This document shows positions 16,259 to 25,507 of a stretch of 64,000 bases of DNA, one piece after another; within the stretch, counting starts at the first letter, position 1; every line of letters starts with the position of its first letter. A program made the translations under genes and the position numbers. This stretch comes from an uncultured Lachnospiraceae bacterium (lineage in GTDB: Bacteria > Bacillota > Clostridia > Lachnospirales > Lachnospiraceae), in assembly GCA_958428365.1 (NCBI GenBank), contig CAUAFT010000002.1, positions 186,001 to 250,000 of the forward strand. The letters are read 5' to 3'. The notes under the pieces were generated by a model that did no database searches, was not told where the DNA came from, and saw only the letters and a program-made list of their open reading frames with translations.

Positions 16259-18379
16259 CTACATACTCTTTCTTTCTGCTATTTCTGCCATCTTGGCGTC
16301 GTTGAGTCTTGTGTCTCCCTTGACTCTGGAATAAGATAAGTACCCGTTCATCCGCTCGATCTTGGTCAGATTGCGGCTGCCGCATTTCGGGCATACATCC
16401 ATCTCCAATTCCTGGTGACCACAGTCGTCACAGTAGGCAAGGGACAGATTCACTCCCTCGTAAAATCCCATATCCATGGCGCGGCGCACTAAGGTCTTGA
16501 CCGCCTCCGTATTGTAGTTGATGGGATATTTTACATACTGGATCTTTCCGCCGTTGCTCAGCTCCCAGAAACGGTACTCCAGATCCTGCTTCTGGATCGG
16601 CGTGATATCCTCCGTGACATGGCAGTGGAAACCGTTGCTGACATATTCCCTGTCAGAAACATTTTCAATGATCCCATACTTTTTGCGGAACTGCTTCACC
16701 TGAAGGCCGCAGAGGTTCTCCGCCGGAGTCGCATAGATGGCATAGAGATTACCGTCCGCCTCCTTAAATTCCGTTACCTTTTTATTGATATATTCCAGTA
16801 CCTCGATGGCAAACTGACCATCCTCCACCAGAGATTTTCCATTGTAAAGCTGCTGTAATTCATTGAAGGCGGTGATTCCAAAGGAAGCCGTCGCCGTCTT
16901 CAACAGCGGTTTGATCTTATCGTTATAATTCAGATTGCCGCCGTAAAAACCTCCCTCGCAGTAAGCCAGAGGGTTTGTGGAGGCGCGCATCTCACCTAAA
17001 TACGCATAGGTACGGATATGGATCTGCCGGATCAATTCCAGATAATAGTCCAATACCTCATAGAAATCTCTGCTCTCATGTCTCGCCTTCGCCAGGATCA
17101 TCGGCAGATGGAGGCTGACCACGCCGATGTTAAAACGTCCCACGAACCGCGGTCTGTCGTTTTCATCCTTCGGATACATGCCTCCCTCGATATACCAAGG
17201 GGATAAAAAGGCACGGCATCCCATGGGGCTGATGATCTCGCCATACTGCTTGTACATGGAGGCGATATAGCCCTTTCCGGTGAGGCTCAGCCAATCCGGA
17301 TACATGGTATGTCTGGAACATTCAATTCCCGCTTCAAAAACGTCCTCCAGTTCCTTTCCCGGACCGTGGAGGTTCTCATCATATAAGAATACCAGTTTTG
17401 GGAATAAGACCGGTTTTTTGCAGCCCTGCTTTCCCTGTCCCTTCTGGCGGACGTTCAGCATGGCAATGGAGCACATTTTTTCAAACCGCTTCGTTCCCGT
17501 TCCAAAGGTCATGGTGATGAACGGATAGTCACCGCGGCTGGAGGATACGGAGTTGAACTTGTACTCCCATCCCTGGACGCCCTGCTCAAAATCTCTTTTG
17601 ATATCCTTGATGGTCTCCTCCTCGGCACGCTCCTCGTTCAATCCCAGATCCGTGTATTTTTTCATGTATTTTCGATAAGATTTCTGGGCATAAGGCTCTA
17701 AGATCTTCTCCACGCTTGGCACCGTAAATCCACCGTACTGCTGACTGGCGGCGCTCAGTACGATATCTCCGATCACGTCAAACGCCACATCCAGAGTCTT
17801 TGGCTCGTTGTACCAGAGATTTCCCATCTCAAAACCGCCTCTTAAAACATTCTCCACATCAAAGAGACAACAGTTCATGGTATCCCGTCTCGCCGACATA
17901 TCGTGTACATAGATATAACCGTCGCGGCATGCCTGAATCTCCTCCGTGGTCATGAAGAATTTTTTGTAGAGTTCCTTGTTCAGCTCATTGAAGATCAGGC
18001 TCCGCTTCGTAGACACCAGGGCGCTGTCCGTATTGGAATTTTCCTTATCTCCGATATACATGATGGACTGGCTCTTTTTATAGACCTCGTCTAACATCTG
18101 TACGAAATCCTGCTTGTAGTTCCGGTAATCCCGATAGCTCTTCGCAACAATGGGATTGACACGCTCCAGCGCCCCCTCCACGATATTGTGCATCGTGGCG
18201 ATGGGCACCTCCGTAATCTGCATCTCCTTTACCTTATCCTCCACAAACTGGCAGATAAAATTCAATTCTTCTTCCGTAAACGTGATCAGGGCGCGGTAGG
18301 CAGATTTATTGACTGCAACTACCACCTTCTGTACGTTGAAATCCTCTTTTGTTCCGTCTTTTTTGACTACTTTGATCAT
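16259..18379 (-). CDS. nrdD: Class III anaerobic ribonucleoside-triphosphate reductase
   Basis: A 706-residue oxygen-sensitive glycyl-radical enzyme that reduces NTPs to dNTPs. It opens with an ATP-cone domain (KKDGTKEDFNVQKV), followed by the ten-stranded barrel with NCCLFDVENVL. The C terminus has a four-cysteine zinc ribbon (CDDCG...CPKCG, about 655-675) and the radical site in RMNGYLSYSR, where the glycine of NGYL corresponds to the radical glycine of E. coli RRVCGYLG. The ATG at 18379 has GGAAGG nine bases upstream; earlier in-frame ATGs lie on or before that site. A NrdR box overlaps its transcription start. Confidence 0.97.
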   Translation of the reverse strand: MIKVVKKDGTKEDFNVQKVVVAVNKSAYRALITFTEEELNFICQFVEDKVKEMQITEVPIATMHNIVEGALERVNPIVAKSYRDYRNYKQDFVQMLDEVYKKSQSIMYIGDKENSNTDSALVSTKRSLIFNELNKELYKKFFMTTEEIQACRDGYIYVHDMSARRDTMNCCLFDVENVLRGGFEMGNLWYNEPKTLDVAFDVIGDIVLSAASQQYGGFTVPSVEKILEPYAQKSYRKYMKKYTDLGLNEERAEEETIKDIKRDFEQGVQGWEYKFNSVSSSRGDYPFITMTFGTGTKRFEKMCSIAMLNVRQKGQGKQGCKKPVLFPKLVFLYDENLHGPGKELEDVFEAGIECSRHTMYPDWLSLTGKGYIASMYKQYGEIISPMGCRAFLSPWYIEGGMYPKDENDRPRFVGRFNIGVVSLHLPMILAKARHESRDFYEVLDYYLELIRQIHIRTYAYLGEMRASTNPLAYCEGGFYGGNLNYNDKIKPLLKTATASFGITAFNELQQLYNGKSLVEDGQFAIEVLEYINKKVTEFKEADGNLYAIYATPAENLCGLQVKQFRKKYGIIENVSDREYVSNGFHCHVTEDITPIQKQDLEYRFWELSNGGKIQYVKYPINYNTEAVKTLVRRAMDMGFYEGVNLSLAYCDDCGHQELEMDVCPKCGSRNLTKIERMNGYLSYSRVKGDTRLNDAKMAEIAERKSM

Positions 18380-18432
18380 CTTACTCATCCTTCCACACAC
18401 GCGTTTATGTCGACTAAAACGTCATATTATGT

Positions 18433-18489
18433 TACCTATATTTTGTATGTAAAGTTACATTTTTTGATTTTCAACACCATATCTTGTGT
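18433..18489 (-). promoter_or_regulatory. NrdR operator (one strong, one weak box)
   Basis: The sequence at 18474-18489, ACACCATATCTTGTGT, matches the NrdR consensus ACACwATATaTwGTGT at nearly every position. A weaker copy centred on CTATATTTTGTAT is at 18433-18448, about four helical turns away. The strong box starts just past the -10 element, where bound NrdR would block transcription. Confidence 0.8.
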
Positions 18490-18496
18490 GAGTACT

Positions 18497-18525
18497 ATCC
18501 TATCATTTCTCCCTGGCGAAGTCAA
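18497..18525 (-). promoter_or_regulatory. Promoter of the nrdD operon
   Basis: TTGACT at 18520-18525 and TAGGAT at 18497-18502 with a 17-base spacer; start of transcription near 18490, at the edge of the NrdR box. Confidence 0.65.
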
Positions 18526-18670
18526 CCGCCAATCTCACTTTCTACTTTTTTAAAATTTTCTTTATAAATTCTTTATAGTGAAGTCAAATATCTGTCATAT
18601 TTTCCAACTATTCTATAAGTGTCATCAAAAAGATTAACAAATAGTTTTTCATTTTCTCATTACCCTAATC

Positions 18671-18700
18671 AGAGGGTGCCCGCAATGCGAGGCACCCTCT
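18671..18700 (-). terminator. Hairpin after plsY, probable terminator
   Basis: A perfect ten-bp stem AGAGGGTGCC/GGCACCCTCT with a ten-base loop, 15 bases after the plsY stop. There is no T run on the minus strand, so termination is inferred from position only. Its loop region resembles the hairpin in the ABC ATPase leader (CCTCGCAyTGCGG). Confidence 0.5.
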
Positions 18701-18714
18701 CTCCTTTTGTCCTT

Positions 18715-19356
18715 CTATTTATGTAATTGCAGCTTATTCTCCGTACCGCTCAAAAGTCTCTTGATATTTGCCCTGTGTCTGTAAATGGCAAGGGCGGTCA
18801 TGATCCCTCCCAGAATATAGATCTCCGGCAGATAACGGCTCTCTATCGGCAGATATCCCATCTGCCCCATCACCACCAACTGGATAAAAAAGGCGCTGAC
18901 CAGCAGGATGGAACCCAGCGACACATAGCGGGTCAGCAAAACCGCCACCAGAAAGATTCCGATACAGATCGGAGCGATCTGCCAGTGAAAGGCAAGGATG
19001 ACTCCCGTGGTACAGGCAATCCCCTTCCCCCCTTTGAACTTCATATAAAAAGGATAATTATGTCCCAGGACAGCCCCCAGACCTGCATACAGCTCCAACA
19101 GACGGATCGTGTCCGGATACGAATCATGAAAGATCAGCCAGGCGATAAACATGGCGAGGATCGCCTTGCCGCAGTCTCCCGTAAAGGTGATGGCTCCCGC
19201 CTTCCATCCCAGGGTACGCAGGGTATTGGTGGTGCCGGCATTTCCACTGCCGTACTGACGAATATCAATATTCTGAGTCTTTCCATAGATGTAGCCTGTC
19301 TGGAACAGCCCCATGGCATAGCCGATCAGAATACATAAAATTCTGCTCACTACCAT
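18715..19356 (-). CDS. plsY: Acyl-phosphate glycerol-3-phosphate acyltransferase
   Basis: A 213-residue integral membrane enzyme that acylates glycerol-3-phosphate from acyl-phosphate, the first step of phospholipid synthesis in most Gram-positive bacteria. Conserved PlsY loops are seen: GSGNAGTTNTLRTLGWKAG near 37 (motif 1), GHNYPFYMKFKGGKGIACTTG near 98 (motif 2) and the SLGSILL segment near 145 (motif 3). About five to six transmembrane helices. It starts two bases after the der stop and forms the end of the der-plsY unit, a common pairing in Firmicutes. Confidence 0.97.
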   Translation of the reverse strand: MVVSRILCILIGYAMGLFQTGYIYGKTQNIDIRQYGSGNAGTTNTLRTLGWKAGAITFTGDCGKAILAMFIAWLIFHDSYPDTIRLLELYAGLGAVLGHNYPFYMKFKGGKGIACTTGVILAFHWQIAPICIGIFLVAVLLTRYVSLGSILLVSAFFIQLVVMGQMGYLPIESRYLPEIYILGGIMTALAIYRHRANIKRLLSGTENKLQLHK

Positions 19357-19358
19357 AG

Positions 19359-20681
19359 TTATCCTTCCTTTCTCTCCCGTATGATGAATTTTAAGGAGGT
19401 GCCCCGGAATCCAAAGGCATCCCGGATGCGGTTCTCAATATATCGTGTATAAGAAAAATGCATCAACTGCTTGTCATTGACAAAGATCACAAAAGTCGGC
19501 GGCTTTACTGCCACCTGGGTAATATAGTAGAGCTTCAGCCGTTTTCCCTTATCGGAAGGCGGCTGCTGCATCGCCACTGCCTCCGTCATGATCTCGTTGA
19601 GAACTCCGGTGGCAACCCTCATGGTATTATTCTCAATAACAATGTCGATCATCTCAAAGATCCGATGCATTCTCTGTCCCGTTTTTGCTGAGATAAAAAT
19701 AATCTCCGCATAGGGCATGAAGCTTAAGATCTGGCGGATCTTTTCCGTATGTTCTTTTACGGTCTTATCGTTCTTCTCAATGGCGTCCCACTTATTGACT
19801 GCGATGATGATTCCCTTACCCCTGTCATGGGCAATTCCCGCAATCTTTGCGTCCTGCTCCGTCACGCCCTCGGTGGCGTCGATGACCAGCATCACCACAT
19901 CGGCGCGCTCCACTGCCGTCACCGCCCGGATGATACTGTAACGCTCGATCTCCTCCTTGATCTTGCTCTTGCGCCGCAGCCCTGCGGTGTCAATAAACAC
20001 ATATTCTCTTCCATCATATTTGATATCCGTGTCAATGGCGTCCCTGGTGGTTCCCGCAATATCGGAAACGATCACGCGCTGTTCTCCCAAAAGGCGGTTG
20101 ATAAGCGAGGATTTTCCAACATTTGGTTTTCCCACAATGGCAATTCTCGGCCTCTCGTCCTCTTCCTCCTGTCCGCTGCCCTGTGGAAACTGCCCGATCA
20201 CCACATCCAGCAGATCTCCGATTCCCAATCTGGAAGCCGCAGAAACCGGGATCGGGTCCCCGATTCCCAGATTATAGAACTCATAGACGTCCGGCATGAA
20301 CTTGTCAAAATTGTCCACCTTATTCACCGCCAGTATCACCGGCTTTTTAGAACGTCTCAACATATCCGCCACCTTCGCGTCGGAATCCTGAAGCCCCTGA
20401 CGCACATCGGTGATAAAGATAATGACGTCCGCCGTCTCAATGGCGATTTCCGCCTGCTCCCTCATCTGTGATAAAATAATATCTTTACTATCCGGCTCAA
20501 TACCGCCGGTGTCAATCAAAGTAAAAGCCTTATCCAGCCAGTTTACTTCCGCATATATTCTGTCTCTGGTTACTCCCGGAGTGTCCTGCACGATGGAAAT
20601 CCTCTCTCCCGCCAACACGTTAAACAGCGTGGATTTTCCAACATTCGGCCGTCCTACGATCGCTACTACCGGCTTACTCAT
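19359..20681 (-). CDS. der: Ribosome assembly GTPase Der (EngA)
   Basis: A 440-residue protein with two tandem GTPase domains and a C-terminal KH-like domain, needed for 50S subunit maturation. First domain: GRPNVGKSTLFN, DTGGIE, NKVD. Second domain: GKPNVGKSSLINRLLG, DTAGLRRKS, NKWD. The start is placed at the ATG at 20681, which has AAAGGAG seven bases upstream; another ATG six bases earlier abuts the site. Followed directly by plsY. Confidence 0.98.
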   Translation of the reverse strand: MSKPVVAIVGRPNVGKSTLFNVLAGERISIVQDTPGVTRDRIYAEVNWLDKAFTLIDTGGIEPDSKDIILSQMREQAEIAIETADVIIFITDVRQGLQDSDAKVADMLRRSKKPVILAVNKVDNFDKFMPDVYEFYNLGIGDPIPVSAASRLGIGDLLDVVIGQFPQGSGQEEEDERPRIAIVGKPNVGKSSLINRLLGEQRVIVSDIAGTTRDAIDTDIKYDGREYVFIDTAGLRRKSKIKEEIERYSIIRAVTAVERADVVMLVIDATEGVTEQDAKIAGIAHDRGKGIIIAVNKWDAIEKNDKTVKEHTEKIRQILSFMPYAEIIFISAKTGQRMHRIFEMIDIVIENNTMRVATGVLNEIMTEAVAMQQPPSDKGKRLKLYYITQVAVKPPTFVIFVNDKQLMHFSYTRYIENRIRDAFGFRGTSLKFIIRERKEG

Positions 20682-20716
20682 ATGCATTCTCCTTTTCTAA
20701 CAATATTTATCGCTTG

Positions 20717-20745
20717 ATTTTACAATATCCAGGGATTCTTGTAAA
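20717..20745 (-). promoter_or_regulatory. Promoter of der-plsY
   Basis: TTTACA at 20740-20745 and TAAAAT at 20717-20722, spacer 17 bases, about 35 bases before the der ATG. Confidence 0.6.
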
Positions 20746-20774
20746 GCATTTCTTCTGCTATTTGTCTAGTTTAC

Positions 20775-20815
20775 AATAAAAATCGGGGAATCACAACCCC
20801 CGGTTATGATTCCCC
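20775..20815 (-). terminator. Terminator after the GntR-regulated ABC operon
   Basis: GGGGAATCA and TGATTCCCC form a nine-bp perfect stem (20785-20815); on the minus strand it is followed by GATTTTTATTG. It lies about 100 bases beyond the permease stop. Confidence 0.8.
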
Positions 20816-20917
20816 TGAATCTATAAACTACGTGTGCCTCCGCACCGCTGCGAATACACATCCCCATCCAAAGGAGCACATTTTGCTGCGCCGAACACAG
20901 CCGCTTGCCACGTCATT

Positions 20918-22804
20918 CTACCAGAGCAGCTCCGCTTCCCGCCTGGTAATCAGCCTGTGATCTTCATCCAACAGTCCTGTCTCCTCCAGAACTTTTAAAA
21001 TATTTTCACAGTCTTTGGAAAAATAAATGATATTATTGCTGCTGTTCCATCCGCCCTCCGGCTCAACTTTCTTCTTATACCATAGCTCTTCTATATTGGC
21101 AAGCCCCTTCGGATTATAATATTCAATGTTGAGGGAATTGTCATAGTAATCTTCTTCCTCCTGTAAAAACGGATTCGGCGTCAGGTTTCCTGCTTTCAGA
21201 TCCTGCTTTACCGCCTCGAAAATGCGTTCCACATAGTCGCTTCCCACGCTTACGCTCTCCATACTTTTACTCTGAACATGATACAGATCTATCAGCACGG
21301 AGGTGGGTTTGGTGGTCTCATAATTGCAGCCAAACAGATACGCCATATCATTTTCATAGGTATCCTGTCTGTCCAGGACCTCATTCAGAACCGAATCCTC
21401 ATCCTCTAAGTACTTTTTCCCGGCAGGAATATTGTAATGGCGTTCCAACGTGGTTCCGTCCTTGCAAAAATATTTGATCCCCAGCGACTGCCAGTCTCCA
21501 TCCTTCTGATAATATGCCTCCTGAAATTCCTCCTTGGAGTCTAGAACCTGCTTATGGATCTTTCTTACTTCCTCAATTCCAATTTCTTCCGTTTCCTCAG
21601 CCGGGAAGTCCAGATACAGGCATGCCTTTTCCACCTCGGCAAGCTCCGGGATCTTATCTTCCAGTCCCATCACATCCATCTTCACTCCCAGAATGATCGC
21701 TGCCAGGATCACCTGTACTCCCATGCACTCTAAAAATCTCTTTTTGGAAAATACACGAAAGCTCTTTTCCACAAACATCTGGGCTATGAAGAAGATGATG
21801 ATTCCAACACAGACCGCCCCCAAAAGGATGACCAGCATATGGTTCTTATGCAGGGTATTCTGTACCAGCTCTACGATGAGAGCCACCGCCAAACCGGAGA
21901 GAAACAGTGTGGACCCCCAGCGAAAGACCGGTTTGAGCCAGTTCAGCGTAATAAAATCTCCCACGGTCTCCAGCCGTCTCTTTTTGTAGATCAGGATTCC
22001 CAATAACGCCAGCAGGACTCCCACCAGGGCATAAACGGCGATCGCCTTTGTGCCCGTCACCATAAGATAAGAAGCCTGGGAACCTTCCTCCCATTCCATC
22101 TTGAATCCCGCCATCTGCTCCAAATAATACAGCGGCGACAGCATACTTCCCTTTCCCAGGATATAGGTGGACTGCATTCCATACGTCAGCTGCATGGTCA
22201 GCATTCCCACTACGAACTTCATTCCCATATACAGGAAGTTGGCGATTATGAAAAACACAGGAACCACAATGAGCTGTCCCGTCAGCATTCCGATCACCAC
22301 CGCCATGGAATAGGCAAACAGGCTCATTCCCAGCTGCATCAGCAGCCAGTAAAGCAGATACTTCACATCGGTGATATCCTTTATCAGACATACAAGGGAC
22401 GTCAACAGGAATGTAAGGCACTGCGGAATCACCATGAACACCAGCCCCGAGAGGTAATTCGTCACATAAAGCTGGGTCCGGTTCACCGGCAGGGAATGGA
22501 TCATATGAATGCTTTTTTGCGAATACATATAATAAAAAACTGCCATGGCGCAGATGAGGGCTACTGCAAACACCCAGACCGCATTTCCCGCATCATCCAG
22601 CGCATCCGCAAAGGCAAAGAGATTGTTGGCTGCCACCTCTTCCGCCTCCGCCGCCTTGAGCCCCGCTGTGCTTGTGACCGACACAAAGATACGGAACGGC
22701 ATCATAAGAAATAAAAACAGCGTGTAACCCATCCATATCGGCCAGAAATGAAATATATTTTTCTTAAATATGGTCTTATTAAAAAAGGATGTCCTGGACT
22801 GCAT
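20918..22804 (-). CDS. ABC-2-type transporter permease
   Basis: A 628-residue membrane subunit. The first part (1 to about 370) has around ten transmembrane segments arranged as in ABC-2 exporters of the YtrC/D or BcrB kind; the last 250 residues form a charged, mostly soluble domain without recognised family. The ATG at 22804 is used because AGGAGG lies eight bases upstream. It overlaps the ATPase gene by 26 bases and is the third gene of a GntR-ATPase-permease operon. Substrate unknown; related systems respond to cell-wall-active compounds. Confidence 0.82.
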   Translation of the reverse strand: MQSRTSFFNKTIFKKNIFHFWPIWMGYTLFLFLMMPFRIFVSVTSTAGLKAAEAEEVAANNLFAFADALDDAGNAVWVFAVALICAMAVFYYMYSQKSIHMIHSLPVNRTQLYVTNYLSGLVFMVIPQCLTFLLTSLVCLIKDITDVKYLLYWLLMQLGMSLFAYSMAVVIGMLTGQLIVVPVFFIIANFLYMGMKFVVGMLTMQLTYGMQSTYILGKGSMLSPLYYLEQMAGFKMEWEEGSQASYLMVTGTKAIAVYALVGVLLALLGILIYKKRRLETVGDFITLNWLKPVFRWGSTLFLSGLAVALIVELVQNTLHKNHMLVILLGAVCVGIIIFFIAQMFVEKSFRVFSKKRFLECMGVQVILAAIILGVKMDVMGLEDKIPELAEVEKACLYLDFPAEETEEIGIEEVRKIHKQVLDSKEEFQEAYYQKDGDWQSLGIKYFCKDGTTLERHYNIPAGKKYLEDEDSVLNEVLDRQDTYENDMAYLFGCNYETTKPTSVLIDLYHVQSKSMESVSVGSDYVERIFEAVKQDLKAGNLTPNPFLQEEEDYYDNSLNIEYYNPKGLANIEELWYKKKVEPEGGWNSSNNIIYFSKDCENILKVLEETGLLDEDHRLITRREAELLW

Positions 22805-23678
22805 AATCGGCACCTCCTAACTCATAGATAAAGATTTCCTCAAGACTCAGCGGCAGTACGTCAATGAGCATCGGATTCATTGCCGCTAACTGCTCCTTTG
22901 CTTTTTGCGGGTCTCCCTTGACGATCATGGTATAGACCCTTCCGGTATTTATCATATGCAATACCTCAAAGCTGTCCGGCAGCTTAGGCATCTCTGACTG
23001 AAACGCCACCTGTATCTTGCAGACACTTCCCTGCAATTCATTTAGGGATCTCTCCACGATCACCTTTCCCTGATTCATGATCCCCACATGGTCGCACACA
23101 TCCTCCAGCTCTCTTAAGTTATGGGAGGAGACTAACACCGTGGTGCCATGCTCCGTCACGTCCTGTAAGATCAGACTCCAGATCTGTCTTCGCATCACCG
23201 GATCCAGTCCGTCCACCGGCTCATCCAGGATCAAAATCTCAGGACGGCAGCTGATGGCTAACCAGAATGCCACCTGCTTTTGCATTCCCTTGGACAGCCT
23301 GCGGATGCTCCTTTTCGCGTCGATCCCCGGAAAAGCGTTTCTTATTTTCTCAAACAATTCTCCGTCAAAGGAGGGATAGATCCCCTCATAGAACCGCTTC
23401 ATCTCCATGGCGTCCGCCTGCATAAAATAAAACAATTCGTCAGGTATGTAGGCTATTTTCTCCTTAATTCCAGGATTTTCATAGACCGATTCGCCCTGGA
23501 TCAACACCTCCCCCTCATCCTGTCTGTAGATTCCGGTCAGGTGTCGGATCAATGTGGACTTTCCGGCTCCGTTGGGACCCACCAGTCCGTAGATGGCTCC
23601 CTTTTTCACATGAAGATTTGTGTCGTCCAGCGCGCAAAAGCCATCAAAGGTTTTCTTCAGATGTTGTACCTCTATCAT
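22779..23678 (-). CDS. ABC transporter ATP-binding protein
   Basis: A 299-residue ATPase that powers the adjacent permease. Walker A GPNGAGKSTLIRHL near residue 35, signature LSKGMQKQVAF, Walker B ILILDEPVDGLDP and switch histidine in SSHNLREL are intact. The last 80 residues resemble the extension of drug-resistance type ATPases. Its start overlaps the GntR gene stop by four bases (ATGA), so regulator and transporter are translated in series. Confidence 0.93.
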   Translation of the reverse strand: MIEVQHLKKTFDGFCALDDTNLHVKKGAIYGLVGPNGAGKSTLIRHLTGIYRQDEGEVLIQGESVYENPGIKEKIAYIPDELFYFMQADAMEMKRFYEGIYPSFDGELFEKIRNAFPGIDAKRSIRRLSKGMQKQVAFWLAISCRPEILILDEPVDGLDPVMRRQIWSLILQDVTEHGTTVLVSSHNLRELEDVCDHVGIMNQGKVIVERSLNELQGSVCKIQVAFQSEMPKLPDSFEVLHMINTGRVYTMIVKGDPQKAKEQLAAMNPMLIDVLPLSLEEIFIYELGGADYAVQDILF

Positions 23679-24049
23679 CTCATTTCCCTCCTTTTTTCCA
23701 ATTCATCCAGCCGTCTTACCAGTTCCTCTCTGGAAACGGACAGATACAGCAGTTCCTCCACGGTCTCGTCAAACTGCGTCCACAGGATCTCCTTCCTGTC
23801 CTCGTCCATCTCCACATCGGGTGAGACGAAGGTTCCCTTTCCCGCCCTGGAATAGAGATAGCCCTCCGCTTCCAGTTCCCGGTATGCCCGCTGGATCGTA
23901 TTGGGATTGATTGCCAGCGTTCCGGCAAGCTCCCGGACAGAGGGCAGCTTCTCATCGCTTCCCAATGCACCGCTGATCATCAATCTCTTCAAACCGTCTT
24001 TGATCTGTATGTAAATAGGTTTTGCGTCGCGGTAATTCAAGGTCAACAA
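23675..24049 (-). CDS. GntR-family (YtrA subfamily) regulator
   Basis: A 124-residue repressor-like protein with a winged helix at 10-75 (KLPSVRELAGTLAINPNTIQ) and only a short C-terminal helical tail, which is the hallmark of the YtrA subfamily. These regulators usually repress their own ABC operon until a cell-envelope signal arrives. Translation starts at TTG, with GGAGGAGA seven bases upstream; no ATG is available near. An inverted repeat about 20 bases before the start is the likely operator. Confidence 0.92.
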   Translation of the reverse strand: MLTLNYRDAKPIYIQIKDGLKRLMISGALGSDEKLPSVRELAGTLAINPNTIQRAYRELEAEGYLYSRAGKGTFVSPDVEMDEDRKEILWTQFDETVEELLYLSVSREELVRRLDELEKRREMR

Positions 24050-24069
24050 ACGCTCTCCTCCTTCCTGTA

Positions 24070-24091
24070 TGAAGTGTACTATTACATTTCA
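24070..24091 (-). promoter_or_regulatory. Candidate GntR operator
   Basis: TGAAGTGTA and TACATTTCA form a nine-bp inverted repeat with one mismatch and a four-base spacer, upstream of the autoregulated gntR-ABC operon. YtrA-type operators have this general form. Confidence 0.6.
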
Positions 24092-24130
24092 CACACTATA
24101 CTAGCACCAGACTCTTTCGGATACAAGAAA

Positions 24131-24170
24131 AAGAACCTTAGGAAAATCTGAATGTTTTCTTAAGGCTCTT
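24131..24170 (-). terminator. Terminator after pgeF
   Basis: A 16-bp stem with two mismatches (AAGAACCTTAGGAAAA with its partner at 24155-24170) and a T-rich tract TTTTTCTTG on the minus strand. Confidence 0.8.
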
Positions 24171-24191
24171 TTTACGCTGCTTTCTATGTTA

Positions 24192-25067
24192 TTATTTCTG
24201 ATTTTCTTCCCGATCCCCGGTAAGCATCAAAAACGCTCCAAGATTTCCCCTCTTTCCATGGCTGGCACGGTGGGAAAATAAAAGGCGATGATTGCAGCAG
24301 GTACAGATATTGGCAGTGGCGATCCGCTCCTTTTGCACACCCGCCTGCATCAAAACGATCTCATTTGCCCGCCACAGATCCAGAAGATATTTTCCGCTTC
24401 CCTTATCCTGCAAAATCTCCGCCTCATGCCCTGGAAAGGCGGCTCTGAACTCCTCTGCCACATCCTCGCTGACCTCATAACAGTCCTGACAGATGGAGGG
24501 ACCGATGGCGCAGATCATATCCTCTGCCTTCGTTCCAAAGGCTTCTCCCATGGCTTTTATCGTGCATTCTCCCATCCTGCCCACGGTGCCCCGCCAGCCC
24601 GAATGGGACAGTCCGATGGCGTGGTTCCTGGTGTCCACAAAATACAGCGGCACACAGTCCGCATAAAAAGTAGACAGTACCAACCCCGGTACGTCCGTGA
24701 TCAGCCCGTCAATATCGGAATATCCACGCTCCTTCGTGATTCCGGCTCCCCCATCCTCCGCCGTCACTCTTCGCACATTTCTGGTGTGGGTCTGGTCAGT
24801 GAAAACAAACTGCTCCACCGTACTTCCCATGCACTTCGCCACCCTGGAAAAATTCTCCCGAACGTCCTCCTCTCTGTCGCCTCTGGTAAAACTCAGATTC
24901 AGCGAAGAAAAGATCCCATCACTCACACCGCCCTCCCTTGTGGTAAAACAGTGACGGATCCATGGAATCTCCTCCAACAGCCTGTATTTTAATACCGGGA
25001 TCTCCCCGTTGTCCTCTAAGAATAAGACCTCTTTCTCATCCTTCTTCTTAAAATCTTCTATTTTCAT
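24192..25067 (-). CDS. pgeF: Peptidoglycan editing factor PgeF (YfiH/laccase-domain)
   Basis: A 291-residue cytoplasmic protein of the former multicopper polyphenol oxidase (DUF152) family, now linked to removal of wrongly built muropeptide precursors and to purine nucleoside phosphorylase or deaminase activity in homologues. The zinc-site pattern is present: H in DQTHTRNV, C and H in YADCVPLYFVD and GLSHSGWRGTVG, and the C-terminal CTCCNHRLLFSHRASHG. The ATG at 25067 is chosen from the family N terminus; an upstream TTG at 25103 is possible but overlaps yraN. Confidence 0.9.
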   Translation of the reverse strand: MKIEDFKKKDEKEVLFLEDNGEIPVLKYRLLEEIPWIRHCFTTREGGVSDGIFSSLNLSFTRGDREEDVRENFSRVAKCMGSTVEQFVFTDQTHTRNVRRVTAEDGGAGITKERGYSDIDGLITDVPGLVLSTFYADCVPLYFVDTRNHAIGLSHSGWRGTVGRMGECTIKAMGEAFGTKAEDMICAIGPSICQDCYEVSEDVAEEFRAAFPGHEAEILQDKGSGKYLLDLWRANEIVLMQAGVQKERIATANICTCCNHRLLFSHRASHGKRGNLGAFLMLTGDREENQK

Positions 25068-25099
25068 AGGATCACTCTTCTTTCTGCTGCAATCTATCG

Positions 25100-25492
25100 T
25101 CAAGGCACATATGCAAAAGCATTCTTTGTCAGCCGGATCTCATCGTCTAAGATCGCCGCCACATCAAAACGGCAGTCCACATCCAGCGTCCCGTACTCTT
25201 TCATCAGATAATAAGACGCTACTTTTGAGATCACCCTCTGCTTTTTGTAATTTACAGCTTCCTCAGGAGCTCCGCCTGCAGCGCTGCTTCGGTACTTTAC
25301 CTCCACAAACACAAGATATTCTCCATCTCTTGCGATAATGTCTATCTCTCCGATCCGACAGCGATAATTCATGGCAAGGATCTCATAACCCTGTTTCTTC
25401 AAATATTCTGCCGCCTTTTTTTCATAATATGTCCCCATGGCACGGTGATTTTGCCGTCTCTTCTGTCCCTTCTCTTCTTTTTTGATATTCAT
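25100..25492 (-). CDS. YraN/UPF0102 family endonuclease-like protein
   Basis: A 130-residue protein. Residues 20-125 match the UPF0102 fold of the PD-(D/E)XK nuclease clan: GTYYEKKAAEYLKKQGYEIL, then GEIDIIARD and LVFVEVKYR, which hold the Glu, Asp and E-x-K active-site residues. Cellular role unproven; it is usually found beside rnhB and suspected to act in DNA repair or uptake. Strong AGGGAGGG site before the ATG. Confidence 0.9.
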   Translation of the reverse strand: MNIKKEEKGQKRRQNHRAMGTYYEKKAAEYLKKQGYEILAMNYRCRIGEIDIIARDGEYLVFVEVKYRSSAAGGAPEEAVNYKKQRVISKVASYYLMKEYGTLDVDCRFDVAAILDDEIRLTKNAFAYVP

Positions 25493-25507
25493 AACCCTCC
25501 CTTTATG

